From the NCBI RefSeq assembly GCF_023954305.1, contig NZ_JAMLIG010000001.1, forward strand, positions 248,001 through 312,000: a DNA stretch of 64,000 nucleotides, given 5' to 3'. The DNA comes from Mesorhizobium sp. (GTDB lineage Bacteria > Pseudomonadota > Alphaproteobacteria > Rhizobiales > Rhizobiaceae). The position numbers were made by a program, and so were the translations under genes. The notes under the pieces were generated by a model. The model had not been told where the DNA came from. It saw only the letters and a program-made list of their open reading frames with translations, and ran no database searches. Positions 23,834 through 33,056 of the stretch are shown piece by piece (within the stretch, counting starts at the first letter, position 1; each line of letters starts with the position of its first letter).

Positions 23834-23859
23834 TGGATGTGACCAAGCCTCAAATGAAA

Positions 23860-23887
23860 CATGCGCCGCGCTATCGCGCGGCGCATG
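23860..23887 (-). terminator. Intrinsic terminator after rpoZ
   Basis: CATGCGCCGCG (23860-23870) pairs perfectly with CGCGGCGCATG (23877-23887) around a six-base loop. Read on the minus strand the stem is followed by TTTCATTTG. It lies in the 107-bp gap between rpoZ and rsh, so rsh probably has its own promoter or depends on readthrough. Confidence 0.65.
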
Positions 23888-23940
23888 GAATCAATAGCTG
23901 CGAAAATGGCGGCACGGAAGCGCCGCCCGTGTTCACCGCA

Positions 23941-24345
23941 TCAGAAGTCGTCGTTTTTCTCCGGCGCAACGAGGCCTTCGATACCGGCCAGCAATTCCTC
24001 TTCGCTCATCCGGTCGAAAGCGACCTGGTCGTCGCCGTCCTCGTCGGCAGCAGTCGCCTCGCCCGCGGTCCCCTGACGATCGATGAGTTCGGCCGCGTCG
24101 GCCTCCGGCTCGTCGACCTCGACATGCTTCTGCAGCGAGTGGATCAGGTCTTCCTTCAGATCGTCGGGCGACAGGGTCTCATCGGCGATCTCGCGCAAGG
24201 CCACGACCGGGTTCTTGTCGTTGTCGCGATCGACGGTAATCGGCGCGCCCTGGCTGATCTGGCGGGCGCGGTGACCGGCCAGCAGAACGAGTTCGAAACG
24301 GTTCTCGACCTTGTCGATGCAGTCTTCAACGGTGACGCGGGCCAT
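23941..24345 (-). CDS. rpoZ: RNA polymerase omega subunit
   Basis: A 134-residue protein starting MARVTVEDCIDKVENRFELVLLAGHRARQIS, the diagnostic omega sequence, followed by the acidic C-terminal extension seen in alphaproteobacteria. It stabilises the beta' subunit and in many bacteria contributes to ppGpp response, which fits its place next to rsh. The ATG at 24345 follows AAAGGGG; the earlier in-frame start at 24405 adds non-homologous residues. Confidence 0.96.
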   Translation of the reverse strand: MARVTVEDCIDKVENRFELVLLAGHRARQISQGAPITVDRDNDKNPVVALREIADETLSPDDLKEDLIHSLQKHVEVDEPEADAAELIDRQGTAGEATAADEDGDDQVAFDRMSEEELLAGIEGLVAPEKNDDF

Positions 24346-24619
24346 CGATGCCCCTTTCCTGCTTGAATGTGTCGGGAATATTGGCGCGCTGCATATCCCC
24401 TTCAAGTCGAAAATACAAGCTCGGCGCGCCGACGCCCGCGAATTGACGGCGCGGGGGCAGGCAGGCCCCCTTGTCGCACCCGGTCACATTTTCTTGCAAT
24501 GCAACCCTGAACCCTTGGAATGCGCCAGCCGCAGCGCTAAGTCGGTTGCAGGATCGTGGGAACATTACCCGCCAACGGTCCGTTGCGATTGCCGGTGCTT
24601 CATTTGAGGATGTGTTGAT

Positions 24620-25201
24620 ATGTTCGATGCCCGAGAGAAAATTGCGCTCTTCATCGACGGTGCCAATCTCTATGCCACATCGCGGTCGCTGGGTTTCGAT
24701 ATCGACTATCGCAAGCTCCTCGCCTACTTCCAGAAGAAGAGCTACCTGCTTCGCGCCAACTACTACACCGCGATCATCGAGGATCAGGAATACTCCTCGA
24801 TCCGCCCGCTGATCGACTGGCTCGACTACAACGGCTACAAGGTCGTCACCAAGCCCGCCAAGGAGTTCACCGACGCGACCGGGCGCCGGAAAATCAAGGG
24901 CAACATGGATATCGAGCCGGCGATCGACGCGCTCGAGCTCACCGAATTCGTCGATCATTATGTGATCTTCTCCGGCGACGGCGATTTCCGCTCGCTCGTC
25001 GAGGCGTTGCAGCGGCGCGGCCGCAAGGTGACGGTCGTTTCCACAATGGCCTCGCAGCCGCCGATGATCGCGGACGACCTGCGCCGGCAGGCGGACCATT
25101 TCGTCGACCTGATGACGCTGCGGGCCGAGATCGGCCGCGAACTTTCGGAACGACCGCCCCGGCGCCTCGAGCCGCAGGAACCGGCTGACGACGATCTGTG
25201 A
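24620..25201 (+). CDS. NYN-domain (LabA/DUF88-type) putative ribonuclease
   Basis: A 193-residue PIN-like protein. Acidic residues for metal binding are visible in IALFIDGANLY (near residue 14), KIKGNMDIEPAIDAL and YVIFSGDGDFRSLVEALQRRGRKVTVV. That D...D...SGDGDF pattern is the LabA/NYN signature. The family is predicted to cleave RNA. The ATG follows GAGGATG. It is divergent from rpoZ and followed 18 bp later by the uracil-DNA glycosylase gene. Confidence 0.9.
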   Translation: MFDAREKIALFIDGANLYATSRSLGFDIDYRKLLAYFQKKSYLLRANYYTAIIEDQEYSSIRPLIDWLDYNGYKVVTKPAKEFTDATGRRKIKGNMDIEPAIDALELTEFVDHYVIFSGDGDFRSLVEALQRRGRKVTVVSTMASQPPMIADDLRRQADHFVDLMTLRAEIGRELSERPPRRLEPQEPADDDL

Positions 25202-25219
25202 TGCGGGCATGATTGGCGG

Positions 25220-25921
25220 ATGAACGTCGCGATTCGCCGCGAGACAGCCCCGGAACCATCGTACGACTGTCCGCTCTGCCCGAGACTGAACAGCTTCCTC
25301 GCCGAATGGCGCGCCAGGGAGCCCGGCTGGTACAACGGGCCGGTGCCGACCTTCGTGCCTGGCGAAGGCGAAGCCGCGGTCCGACTGCTCGTGGTCGGGT
25401 TGGCGCCCGGCCTGCGCGGAGCCAATCGCACCGGCCGACCGTTCACGGGCGACTATGCGGGGGACCTCCTCTACTCGACCCTGATCCGTTTCGGTTTTGC
25501 CCGCGGCGAGTTCCGCGCTCGGCCGGACGACGGCCTCGAGCTGATCGGCACCGCCATCACCAATGCAGTCCGCTGCGTGCCGCCGGGCAACAAGCCGGAG
25601 AGCAGCGAAATCAACACCTGCCGCGGGTTTCTTTCGGCGACGATCGATCGCTTTGCGAATCTCCGCGCGATCGTGACCCTTGGGGCGATCGCACACCAGT
25701 CGACCATTCGGGCGCTCGGCGGGCGCGTCGCCGCCCACCCGTTCCGGCATGGCGCGGAGACGGCGATCGGCGGGCTCAGCGTCTTTTCCAGCTATCACTG
25801 CTCGCGTTACAACACCAACACCGGCGTGCTGACGGAGCAGATGTTCGTCGCGGTGTTTGCGGCAGTCGCCCGAGCGCTGGAAGCCGATCGACCGTCCGCG
25901 GCTGATGCCCCGTCGAATTGA
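25220..25921 (+). CDS. Uracil-DNA glycosylase, family 5-like
   Basis: A 233-residue protein with an N-terminal CPLCPRL cysteine pair (about residues 17-20), the motif LLVVGLAPGLRGANRTGRPFTGDYAG, ITNAVRCVPPGNKP, and the C-terminal SSYHCSRYNTNTGVLT. Four cysteines in this spacing suggest the Fe-S cluster of thermophile-type (family 4/5) glycosylases. The GLAPG motif and the His-x-x-x-x-N-T-x-T-G pattern favour the UdgB (family 5) group. It would excise uracil or related lesions from DNA. It probably shares a transcript with the NYN gene. Confidence 0.87.
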   Translation: MNVAIRRETAPEPSYDCPLCPRLNSFLAEWRAREPGWYNGPVPTFVPGEGEAAVRLLVVGLAPGLRGANRTGRPFTGDYAGDLLYSTLIRFGFARGEFRARPDDGLELIGTAITNAVRCVPPGNKPESSEINTCRGFLSATIDRFANLRAIVTLGAIAHQSTIRALGGRVAAHPFRHGAETAIGGLSVFSSYHCSRYNTNTGVLTEQMFVAVFAAVARALEADRPSAADAPSN

Positions 25922-25980
25922 CGCGCAGAGGAGCACAGCTTACTGCACAGCCACGAACGGCTCCGGACAAGTCCCCTATC

Positions 25981-26862
25981 ATGCATGCCCCCAGCCTTCG
26001 CGGTCCGCTCTACATGGTCGCCGCGACCTGCTCCTACGTCATCAACGACACATTCATGAAGCTCGCCACCGAGGGCCTGCCTCCCTACGAGGTGTTGTTC
26101 CTGCGCGGGGTGACGGCGACGCTTTGGAGCATACCGCTGTTGATCGCTCTCGGCCTGGTGCGGCAATTGCCAGCTCTGTTCGAGCCGCGCGTGCTTGCAC
26201 GCAACCTGCTCGAACTGTTCGGCGTGCTCTGTTTCATCGTCGCGCTGACCAACATGCCGATCGCGGACGCGACCGCGCTCGGCCAGATCACGCCGCTTAT
26301 CGTCTTGCTGGGTGCGGCCTTCCTGTTCGGCGAGCGGATCGGGCCTGTGAGGCTCGCGCTGATCGGGCTCGGCTTCGTCGGCGCGATCCTGATCGCTCAG
26401 CCAACGATGGCGGGGATTTCGTTCTACGCCGTGCTGGCACTGGCCAATGCCGCCTTTGCGGCTGCCCGCGACCTCGCCAGCCGCCGTATCGCGGGGCATG
26501 TCCCGGGCATGATCGTCGCGATCTCGGCGGTGATCGTCGTGCTCGTCGGGGCCGGCGCCATGCATCTGGCAACCGAAGCCTGGGTGTATCCCAGCCCGCG
26601 GCACATGCTGCTGCTGGCCGGCTCTGGGTTCTTCCTGATCTTCGGCCACTTTTTCATCTTCATGGCCTACCGGGTCGGACCGACCGATATCGTCGCGCCC
26701 TTCTACTACTGCTTCACGGTGTGGGCCGTGATCTCGGGCCTGGTCGTTTTCGGCCATATGCCCAACCTCATGGCATGGATGGGCATCCTGCTGGTGGTGG
26801 GCAGCGGCCTGGTCATCGTCGCGATGGATCGCCGCAGGCGTCGTCCGACGGTCATCGCGTAG
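25981..26862 (+). CDS. EamA/DMT-family transporter
   Basis: A 293-residue inner-membrane protein with about 10 hydrophobic helices in two EamA repeats (GPLYMVAATCSYVINDTFMKLATEGLPPYEVLFLRG in the first; the second from VLALANAAFAAARDLASRR). Members of the drug/metabolite transporter superfamily export metabolites or amino acids; the substrate is unknown. The ATG at 25981 fits the family start, though no strong ribosome site precedes it. It lies 59 bp after the glycosylase gene. Confidence 0.86.
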   Translation: MHAPSLRGPLYMVAATCSYVINDTFMKLATEGLPPYEVLFLRGVTATLWSIPLLIALGLVRQLPALFEPRVLARNLLELFGVLCFIVALTNMPIADATALGQITPLIVLLGAAFLFGERIGPVRLALIGLGFVGAILIAQPTMAGISFYAVLALANAAFAAARDLASRRIAGHVPGMIVAISAVIVVLVGAGAMHLATEAWVYPSPRHMLLLAGSGFFLIFGHFFIFMAYRVGPTDIVAPFYYCFTVWAVISGLVVFGHMPNLMAWMGILLVVGSGLVIVAMDRRRRRPTVIA

Positions 26863-26958
26863 GCGGGGTGGGCCCCGCTGCCTCCGGCAATTCCCACCCG
26901 TTCGCAGCCTTTCGTCACGCCACTGGCGTGACGAATTCGCTGTCGGCGAACCGGCTCC

Positions 26959-27435
26959 TCACCCCTTGTCGCGAAGCAGGCGACCCTTCTCGCGGTTCCA
27001 GTCGCGTTCCTTTTCCGTCTGGCGCTTGTCGTGCAGCTTCTTGCCGCGGGCGACCGCGAGCAGCAGCTTCGCCCGGCCCTTGTCGTTGAAATAGATCTTC
27101 AGCGGCACGAGCGTCATGCCCTCGCGCTCGACGGCCTGGGAGAGGCGCGCGCGCTCGCGCTTGCTGGTCAACAGCTTGCGGCGGCGGCGCGGCTCATGGT
27201 TGAAGCGGTTGGCCTGCAGATATTCCGGCAGGTAGGAATTGATCAGCCAGAGTTCGCCGCCTTCGACGGAGGCATAGGACTCCTGGATGTTCGCCTGGCC
27301 CTGGCGCAGCGACTTCACCTCGGTGCCGGACAGCACCAGCCCGGTTTCGAGCGTGTCCAGAACCTCGTAGGAGAAACGCGCCTTGCGGTTCTCGGCTACG
27401 GTCCGGTTGTTGGGATCGTCACGTCCCGTCGCCAT
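26959..27435 (-). CDS. smpB: SsrA-binding protein SmpB
   Basis: A 158-residue protein with the SmpB core (ENRKARFSYEVLDTLETGLVLSGTEVKSLRQG) and a basic C-terminal tail (LLLAVARGKKLHDKRQTEKERDWNREKGRLLRDKG). It carries tmRNA to stalled ribosomes for trans-translation. Its first base overlaps the dapA stop, so both are in one operon. tmRNA itself is not visible in this window. Confidence 0.97.
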   Translation of the reverse strand: MATGRDDPNNRTVAENRKARFSYEVLDTLETGLVLSGTEVKSLRQGQANIQESYASVEGGELWLINSYLPEYLQANRFNHEPRRRRKLLTSKRERARLSQAVEREGMTLVPLKIYFNDKGRAKLLLAVARGKKLHDKRQTEKERDWNREKGRLLRDKG

Positions 27436-28316
27436 CAGTTCAAAATGCCGACGCTGCGCATGGCGGCGTCGATCTTCTCCGCCGTCGACGGTTCCACGGT
27501 GACGAGCGGCGAGCGCACGACGTTGGCGACGCGGCCCAGGCGCGAGAGCGCATATTTGGCACCCGTCACGCCGGCCTCGATGAAGATCGTCTTGTGCAAC
27601 GGCATCAGCCGGTCCTGCAACTCCAGCGCGCGCTGCTTGTCGTTGGCGAGCGTCGCGGCCTGGAATTCGGCGCAGAGCCGCGGCGCGACGTTGGACGTCA
27701 CCGAGATGCAGCCGACGCCGCCATGGGCATTGAAGCCGAGCGCCGAGGCATCCTCGCCGGAGAGCTGGATGAAGTCCTTGCCGCAGGTCAGGCGCTGCTC
27801 GGAAACGCGCTCAACCTTTCCGGTGGCGTCCTTGACGCCGACGATATTCTTGAAATCGTTGCGCAATCTTCCCATCGTCTCGGGCGTCATGTCGATCACC
27901 GAGCGCGGCGGAATGTTGTAGATGAAGATCGGCAGCTTCGTCGCGCGCGCCACGCCAGCGAAATGCTCGTAGAGCCCGCGCTGTGTCGGCTTGTTGTAAT
28001 AGGGCGTGACGACCAGAACCGCGTCGGCGCCGGCCTTCTCGGCTTCCTGCGTAAGACTGACCGCCTCTGCCGTATTGTTCGAACCGGCGCCGGCGATGAC
28101 CGGCACCCTGCCCTTCGCGGCCTTGATGCAGGCGCGCACCACCGCATGATGCTCCTCATGCGACAGAGTCGGCGATTCGCCGGTGGTGCCAACCGGAACG
28201 AGGCCGTTGGTGCCCTCCGCGATCTGCCACTCCACGAAGTCGGCGAACGCTTTCTCGTCGACCCCACCATCGGCGCGGAACGGCGTGACGAGCGCGGTGA
28301 ACGACCCCTGGAACAT
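27435..28316 (-). CDS. dapA: 4-hydroxy-tetrahydrodipicolinate synthase
   Basis: A 293-residue TIM-barrel lyase. It starts MFQGSFTALVTPFRADGGVDEKAF. It has the GTTGESPTLSHEEH active-site loop, the Tyr in VVTPYYNKPTQRGLYEHF, and the Schiff-base Lys in NIVGVKDATG. It condenses pyruvate and aspartate semialdehyde in lysine and diaminopimelate synthesis. The ATG at 28316 follows GGAGAAAC. The dapA-smpB pair is typical of Rhizobiales. Confidence 0.96.
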   Translation of the reverse strand: MFQGSFTALVTPFRADGGVDEKAFADFVEWQIAEGTNGLVPVGTTGESPTLSHEEHHAVVRACIKAAKGRVPVIAGAGSNNTAEAVSLTQEAEKAGADAVLVVTPYYNKPTQRGLYEHFAGVARATKLPIFIYNIPPRSVIDMTPETMGRLRNDFKNIVGVKDATGKVERVSEQRLTCGKDFIQLSGEDASALGFNAHGGVGCISVTSNVAPRLCAEFQAATLANDKQRALELQDRLMPLHKTIFIEAGVTGAKYALSRLGRVANVVRSPLVTVEPSTAEKIDAAMRSVGILN

Positions 28317-28526
28317 GATCGGCGTTTCTCCAAAATCCGCAGTTACAATCGCGAAAGGGCGGCAACATAGTCTTGCCACGCAGATGCGGCAAGCAGGTCC
28401 CGTGCTCTACTCGATGATGCGGTTCGACGCCATAACCATTCGTTCACCAAGTCTTCACGCTCCAACGGTACCGTTGCCGATGCCCGCTCCAGATTTTGTC
28501 CCGAGTGCTGCAGAGGGATCGTCGGC

Positions 28527-30677
28527 ATGAGCGCCAGTTCCTTTCCATATCGGCTTGCCGCGGGCAGCGTTCTGGTCGCGCTGGCGGCCGGAGGCTTTGC
28601 GCTCGGCCCGGATGCGCTGACAACCGCGGCCGTCGCCCGCCCACCCTCGATCGCCGGCATGGAAGGACCGAGGACGGATCCGGATGGGGCGCGGCTCGCG
28701 TCGGTGGCTCCGACGACGGCCGTCGCGCCCGCCCTGGCGACACTTCCGGCGCTGACGCCCCCGACGCCAATTCCGGCTGATCAGGGACAATCGTCAAGAC
28801 CCGCCGGAGACCTCGCGCTGCTGAAGCTCGGGCTGGCAGCGATCGAGAGCGGTGACGTCGCCGCCGCGATCGGCGCGCGCAACCAGTTGCGTTTCGGCTC
28901 GCTCGACCACGACATTCTGACCTGGGCGATCACGATCTCCAATCAGCCGGCTGTGCCGGGCGACGAGATCGAGACGGCGATCCGCGTGCTGGCCGGCTGG
29001 CCTGGCATTGCCGATCTGAGACGCAATACCGAACGGGCTCTGCTGCGCGAAAACGCCGACCCGAAGACCGTCGCCGAGGCTTTCAGCACAAGATCGCCCG
29101 AAACGATCGAGGGTGCTCGCATCCTCGCGCGCGCACAGATGGCGCTCGGCGATGCGAAATCCGCCCGCGCGACCCTCGCCAGCTTCTGGCGGGGCGAAAA
29201 ACTCGAAGCTGCGACCGAGACGGCGATCCTCAAGGAGTTCTCCAAGGTCCTGTCGAGCCAAGACCACCGCGCCCGCATGGAGTACATGCTCTACAACGAC
29301 CGCACGAACTCCGCGATGCGGGTGGCGGGCCTTGCCGCCGCTGAAAAACTCGCCTTTGCCTGGTCCGCGGTGATCAAGGGCGACAGGAACGCGCGCAAGC
29401 TGCTGAACGACGTGCCGAAGGATCAGCGCAGCGCGGGCTACTTCTTCGCCAGCGCCAAGCAGTTCCGCCGCGCCGGGAAATACAAGGACGCGGCCGCCGA
29501 AATGCTCAAGGCGCCGACGGACAAGGCGGCGCTGGCCGACCCGGACGCCTGGTGGGTGGAGCGCCGCGTACTGGTGCGCGAACTGCTCGACCTCGGCGAC
29601 CACGCCACCGCCTACAGGCTTGCCGCGGCACACGCAGCCGAATCTCCATCCATGGCCGCCGATGCGGAGTTCCATGCCGGCTGGATCGCGCTCCGGATGC
29701 TGAACGATCCGAAGGCGGCCGCGACGCATTTCGGCCGCATCGCCGAAGTGGCGGAAGGGCCGATCTCCCGCGCGCGAGCTTATTACTGGCTCGGGCGGGC
29801 TGCCGACGCGGGCGCGGCCGGAGACGCCAAGACATATTATGAGAAGGCGGCGGAAAACGGCACGGCGTTCTATGGCCAGCTTGCCGCGCAGAAACTCGGG
29901 CGCAAGACCATTCCCATCGCCATGCCGACCGCCTCGGACGACGGCCGCAGGGCGTTCGAGGCCCGCGACGCGGTGGCGGCGATCCGGCGCATCGAAGAAG
30001 CGGGGTCCGGGGCCGACAGGCTCTATCGCGAACTCGCCGGAGAGTTGAGCGATCCGGGCGAACTGGCGTTGCTCGCCGGCATGGCCGAGGCGCGCGGCGA
30101 CCACTACCTGGCGCTCAGGGTCGGCAAGATCGCGGCCGCGCGCGGCATCGCCATCGGCTCACTGGCCCATCCGACCGGCGCCATCCCCGAGACCGCGAAC
30201 CTGTCCGGGGCCGGCAAGGCGCTCGCCTATGCGATCGCCCGCCAGGAGAGCGAATTCAAGGTCGGCGCCATCTCGGGCGCGGGCGCGCAGGGCCTGCTGC
30301 AATTGCTACCCGATACGGCAAAGGAGATGGCGAAGAAGGCCGGCATGCCGTTCTCCAAGGTTCTCTTGACCACCGACCCCGGCTACAATGCGACGCTCGG
30401 GTCGGAATTCCTCTCCGAGCAGCTCGGCCGCTTCTCCGGCTCCTATGTTCTGACCTTCGCCGGATACAATGCCGGCCCCCGACGCGCACAGGACTGGATC
30501 AAGCGTTACGGCGACCCGCGCGGCAAGCCGGTCGAGGAGGTCGTCGACTGGATCGAACGGATCCCCTTCACCGAAACCCGCCACTATGTGCAGCGGGTGA
30601 TGGAGAACTATCAGGTCTACAAGATGCGGCTGACCGGCACGTTCGACATCGTCGCCGACCTCGTCGAGGGCCGCTGA
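28527..30677 (+). CDS. Soluble lytic murein transglycosylase
   Basis: A 716-residue periplasmic enzyme. It has an N-terminal signal or anchor segment (RLAAGSVLVALAAGGFAL), a Pro-rich linker, a long helical superhelix (about residues 90-540), and a C-terminal SLT domain. In that domain the catalytic Glu is in AIARQESEFKVGAISGAGAQGLLQLLPDTAKEMAK, followed by FAGYNAGPRRAQDWIKRYGDPRG. It cleaves peptidoglycan glycan strands with anhydromuropeptide formation. Divergent from dapA. The layout is that of the Slt70 family. Confidence 0.93.
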   Translation: MSASSFPYRLAAGSVLVALAAGGFALGPDALTTAAVARPPSIAGMEGPRTDPDGARLASVAPTTAVAPALATLPALTPPTPIPADQGQSSRPAGDLALLKLGLAAIESGDVAAAIGARNQLRFGSLDHDILTWAITISNQPAVPGDEIETAIRVLAGWPGIADLRRNTERALLRENADPKTVAEAFSTRSPETIEGARILARAQMALGDAKSARATLASFWRGEKLEAATETAILKEFSKVLSSQDHRARMEYMLYNDRTNSAMRVAGLAAAEKLAFAWSAVIKGDRNARKLLNDVPKDQRSAGYFFASAKQFRRAGKYKDAAAEMLKAPTDKAALADPDAWWVERRVLVRELLDLGDHATAYRLAAAHAAESPSMAADAEFHAGWIALRMLNDPKAAATHFGRIAEVAEGPISRARAYYWLGRAADAGAAGDAKTYYEKAAENGTAFYGQLAAQKLGRKTIPIAMPTASDDGRRAFEARDAVAAIRRIEEAGSGADRLYRELAGELSDPGELALLAGMAEARGDHYLALRVGKIAAARGIAIGSLAHPTGAIPETANLSGAGKALAYAIARQESEFKVGAISGAGAQGLLQLLPDTAKEMAKKAGMPFSKVLLTTDPGYNATLGSEFLSEQLGRFSGSYVLTFAGYNAGPRRAQDWIKRYGDPRGKPVEEVVDWIERIPFTETRHYVQRVMENYQVYKMRLTGTFDIVADLVEGR

Positions 30678-30768
30678 GCCGCACGGGGCCAACGGTCCGC
30701 CCGGCGCGACTTGCCTTTGCGGCGCCAGCCTGTATCTCTCTGATTTCTTATGATTTCGGGAGAGATGC

Positions 30769-31656
30769 GTGGCGCCGGCAAACAACTTTGAGGATTTCTA
30801 CTACAGCTCGACCGACGGGCTGAGACTCCATGCGCGGATCTACGGAGAGCGGCATGCGGCGTCGCTTCCCGCGATCTGCCTCCCGGGCCTGACGCGCAAC
30901 GCGGCGGACTTCCATGAGCTCGCGCTGTTCCTCTCGCGTCATCCGCGTTCGCCGCGCCAGGTAGTCGCATTCGACTATCGCGGGCGCGGGCGCTCGGACC
31001 ATGACCGCAACTGGAAAAACTACGACGTGCTCGTCGAAAGCGGCGACATTCTCGCCGGGCTCGCGGCGATGGGGATCGAGCATGGCGCCTTCATCGGCAC
31101 GTCGCGCGGCGGCGTAATCGTCCACGTTCTCGCGGCGATGCGGCCGACGGCGCTGAAGGCCGTCGTCCTCAACGACATCGGCCCGGTGGTCGACGGGGCC
31201 GGGCTTGCGCAGATCCGCGCCTATCTGGAACGCGCGCCGAAGCCGAAAACCCTCGCGGAGGCGGTCGAGATCAGCCGCGTGGCGCAGAAGGACAATTTCT
31301 CAGCGCTCGCGGATGCCGACTGGGAGCGCATGGCGCGCGCCTATTACCGCGAGGAGAACGGCGCACTTGTTCCGGACTTCGATCCGGCCTTGCTCAACAC
31401 CGTGACCGCGATCGACCTGAACAAGCCGCTGCCGCAGCTCTGGCCGCAGTTCGAGGGGCTGCGCGGCATTCCTGTTCTCGCCATTCGCGGCGAGAATTCG
31501 AAGCTGCTGTCGGCCGAGACGCTGGAGGAGATGGCACGCCGCCACCCACGGATCGAGACGGTCATCGTGGAGGGACAGGGCCACGCGCCGCTGTTGGAGA
31601 CGGGCGCGCTACCGGCGCGGATCGCGCGGTTTCTGGAGAAGGCGGACCGGGGCTGA
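30769..31656 (+). CDS. Alpha/beta hydrolase
   Basis: A 295-residue alpha/beta-hydrolase fold protein. It has an oxyanion region LPAICLPGLTRNAADFHELA, a nucleophile elbow G-T-S-R-G-G (Ser near residue 110), and a late VEGQGHAPLLE supplying the catalytic His. The substrate is unknown; likely an esterase or C-C hydrolase. The GTG at 30769 is preceded by GGGAGAG at good spacing. It lies 91 bp after the transglycosylase gene. Confidence 0.87.
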   Translation: MAPANNFEDFYYSSTDGLRLHARIYGERHAASLPAICLPGLTRNAADFHELALFLSRHPRSPRQVVAFDYRGRGRSDHDRNWKNYDVLVESGDILAGLAAMGIEHGAFIGTSRGGVIVHVLAAMRPTALKAVVLNDIGPVVDGAGLAQIRAYLERAPKPKTLAEAVEISRVAQKDNFSALADADWERMARAYYREENGALVPDFDPALLNTVTAIDLNKPLPQLWPQFEGLRGIPVLAIRGENSKLLSAETLEEMARRHPRIETVIVEGQGHAPLLETGALPARIARFLEKADRG

Positions 31657-31733
31657 GCGGCGCTGTCCGGATCAGCCACTGCTCCGGGTCCGCAAGGACG
31701 CGGGCTTTCGATCCGTAAGAACAAGTAGGACCG

Positions 31734-31767
31734 AAAAAGAAAAGACCCGGCGGTTGCCCGCCGGGTC
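31734..31767 (-). terminator. Intrinsic terminator of the first porin gene
   Basis: GACCCGGCGG (31744-31753) pairs perfectly with CCGCCGGGTC (31758-31767) across a four-base loop. On the minus strand it is followed by TTTCTTTTTCGG, a clear U tract. It lies 24 bp beyond the porin stop codon and may also stop the convergent hydrolase transcript. Confidence 0.85.
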
Positions 31768-31790
31768 TCTCAAATCAGCTCGTGAGCCGA

Positions 31791-33056
31791 TTAGAAGTAA
31801 CGCGTGAAGCGCAGGTAGCCGGAGACGGTGCCGTCCGGATCGAACTCGCGCGAACCCGCGAAGCTCGGGATATTCCCAACGTCGTCATAACGCAGTTCGC
31901 CGCGCACTTCAAACTGCGAGACCGGGAACCACACCACCGACAATTCGGCCGCCCAAGCGTCAGCACCAGAGAGTACATCCGAACCCGCATAGTACAGGTC
32001 GTTGAAGTACTGCACTCCGACCGAGGCGCCCAGCGTTTCGCTGAACTGATGGTTATACGAGGCCAGGATCGACCACTCGGAACCGCCGAACAGCGAGTAG
32101 GGTCCGACAGCCGGGCCCGGAGGAGCCGAGATCGCCAAGTTCGACGGCGAACCAACGTTGAATGCGTGCGCACCGTCCGCATAGTAACCGATCAAGCGAA
32201 GGTTGGAACCCGGCATGTTCGGAACGTTGAACTGAGCGCCAAGCGAAGCAGCAAAGCCGCCGTCGTTGATGCCGAACGTATCAAGGCCGTGATAGATTGC
32301 ATAGCCGGTTCCGTCGAAGCTCTCATCGTAAGCGACCTTCGCCCAGATGGTGCCCCAGCCACCAGTGTAGCCAATCTTGGCCACGACGTCGGGCAGATAG
32401 CCTTCGCCGGCAAGCGCGTCGTCTTCGAGCGAGATGGCGCCGAAGAAGCCGTTCGACTCGAAACGATAACCGATCAAGGCGCGCTGCTGGTAGCCGTAGT
32501 ACAAGCCCGACCAGGAGTGCGAACCCCAGTTCGACGCGCCGCCGTTCATCGAGTTGGCCCAGAACGATTCGGTGTAGCCCATCACGAGGCCGCCGAGGGA
32601 GATGTAGGCTTGGTCAGCCGAAACGGCGCCGTCGCCTACGCCATTCCAGGACGCCTGGAAGCGGATGTAGGATTTCAGCGTGCCCCACTCGGTTTCAGAA
32701 CGAGCATCGAAGTTCACCCGAGCGCGGACGCTCTTGTACCAGCCCTCGCCGGCGGTGCCGCCAGCGCCCGGCAAAGTGTCGACGCCATACAAATCGTTGT
32801 TGGCGTTCGGCAGAGCCTCGGAATTCGTAAAGATCGGATCGAAGCTATTGGCAGCGATCTGATACCACACATAGCCCGAGATCTGCAGGCAGGTTTCGGT
32901 GCCGGGGATGTAGAAGAAGCCGGCGCCGTAAGCGTCGCAAACGCGGACGTATTCGACGGGCTCGGGTTCCGGCGCCATGACGGCGTCGGCAGCGCGTGCA
33001 CCGGTGACAGCGACGAGTGCCGCAGCCGAGCCGATAAGCAAGCTCTTAATGTTCAT
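31791..33056 (-). CDS. Outer-membrane porin (Porin_2/Omp2-like)
   Basis: A 421-residue outer-membrane protein with a signal peptide (MNIKSLLIGSAAALVAVTGARA, cleaved before ADAVMAPEPEP). Next comes the conserved YVRVCDAYGAGFFYIPGTETCLQISGY with its two cysteines, then alternating beta-strand sequence ending in Phe (YLRFTRYF), as beta-barrel proteins do. This is the general-diffusion porin type of Rhizobiales. The ATG at 33056 follows GGAGG with a leader matching that of the second porin. It is divergent from the paralog at 34013. Confidence 0.94.
   Translation of the reverse strand: MNIKSLLIGSAAALVAVTGARAADAVMAPEPEPVEYVRVCDAYGAGFFYIPGTETCLQISGYVWYQIAANSFDPIFTNSEALPNANNDLYGVDTLPGAGGTAGEGWYKSVRARVNFDARSETEWGTLKSYIRFQASWNGVGDGAVSADQAYISLGGLVMGYTESFWANSMNGGASNWGSHSWSGLYYGYQQRALIGYRFESNGFFGAISLEDDALAGEGYLPDVVAKIGYTGGWGTIWAKVAYDESFDGTGYAIYHGLDTFGINDGGFAASLGAQFNVPNMPGSNLRLIGYYADGAHAFNVGSPSNLAISAPPGPAVGPYSLFGGSEWSILASYNHQFSETLGASVGVQYFNDLYYAGSDVLSGADAWAAELSVVWFPVSQFEVRGELRYDDVGNIPSFAGSREFDPDGTVSGYLRFTRYF

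Noticed and set aside
21674..23842. 722-residue plus-strand ORF opposite rsh
   Set aside because: Exact antisense shadow of a full-length RelA/SpoT homolog with all domains.
24326..25936. 536-residue minus-strand ORF opposite the NYN and glycosylase genes
   Set aside because: It is antisense to two genes with clear family motifs; its own translation is Arg-rich, lacks motifs and runs into the rpoZ region.
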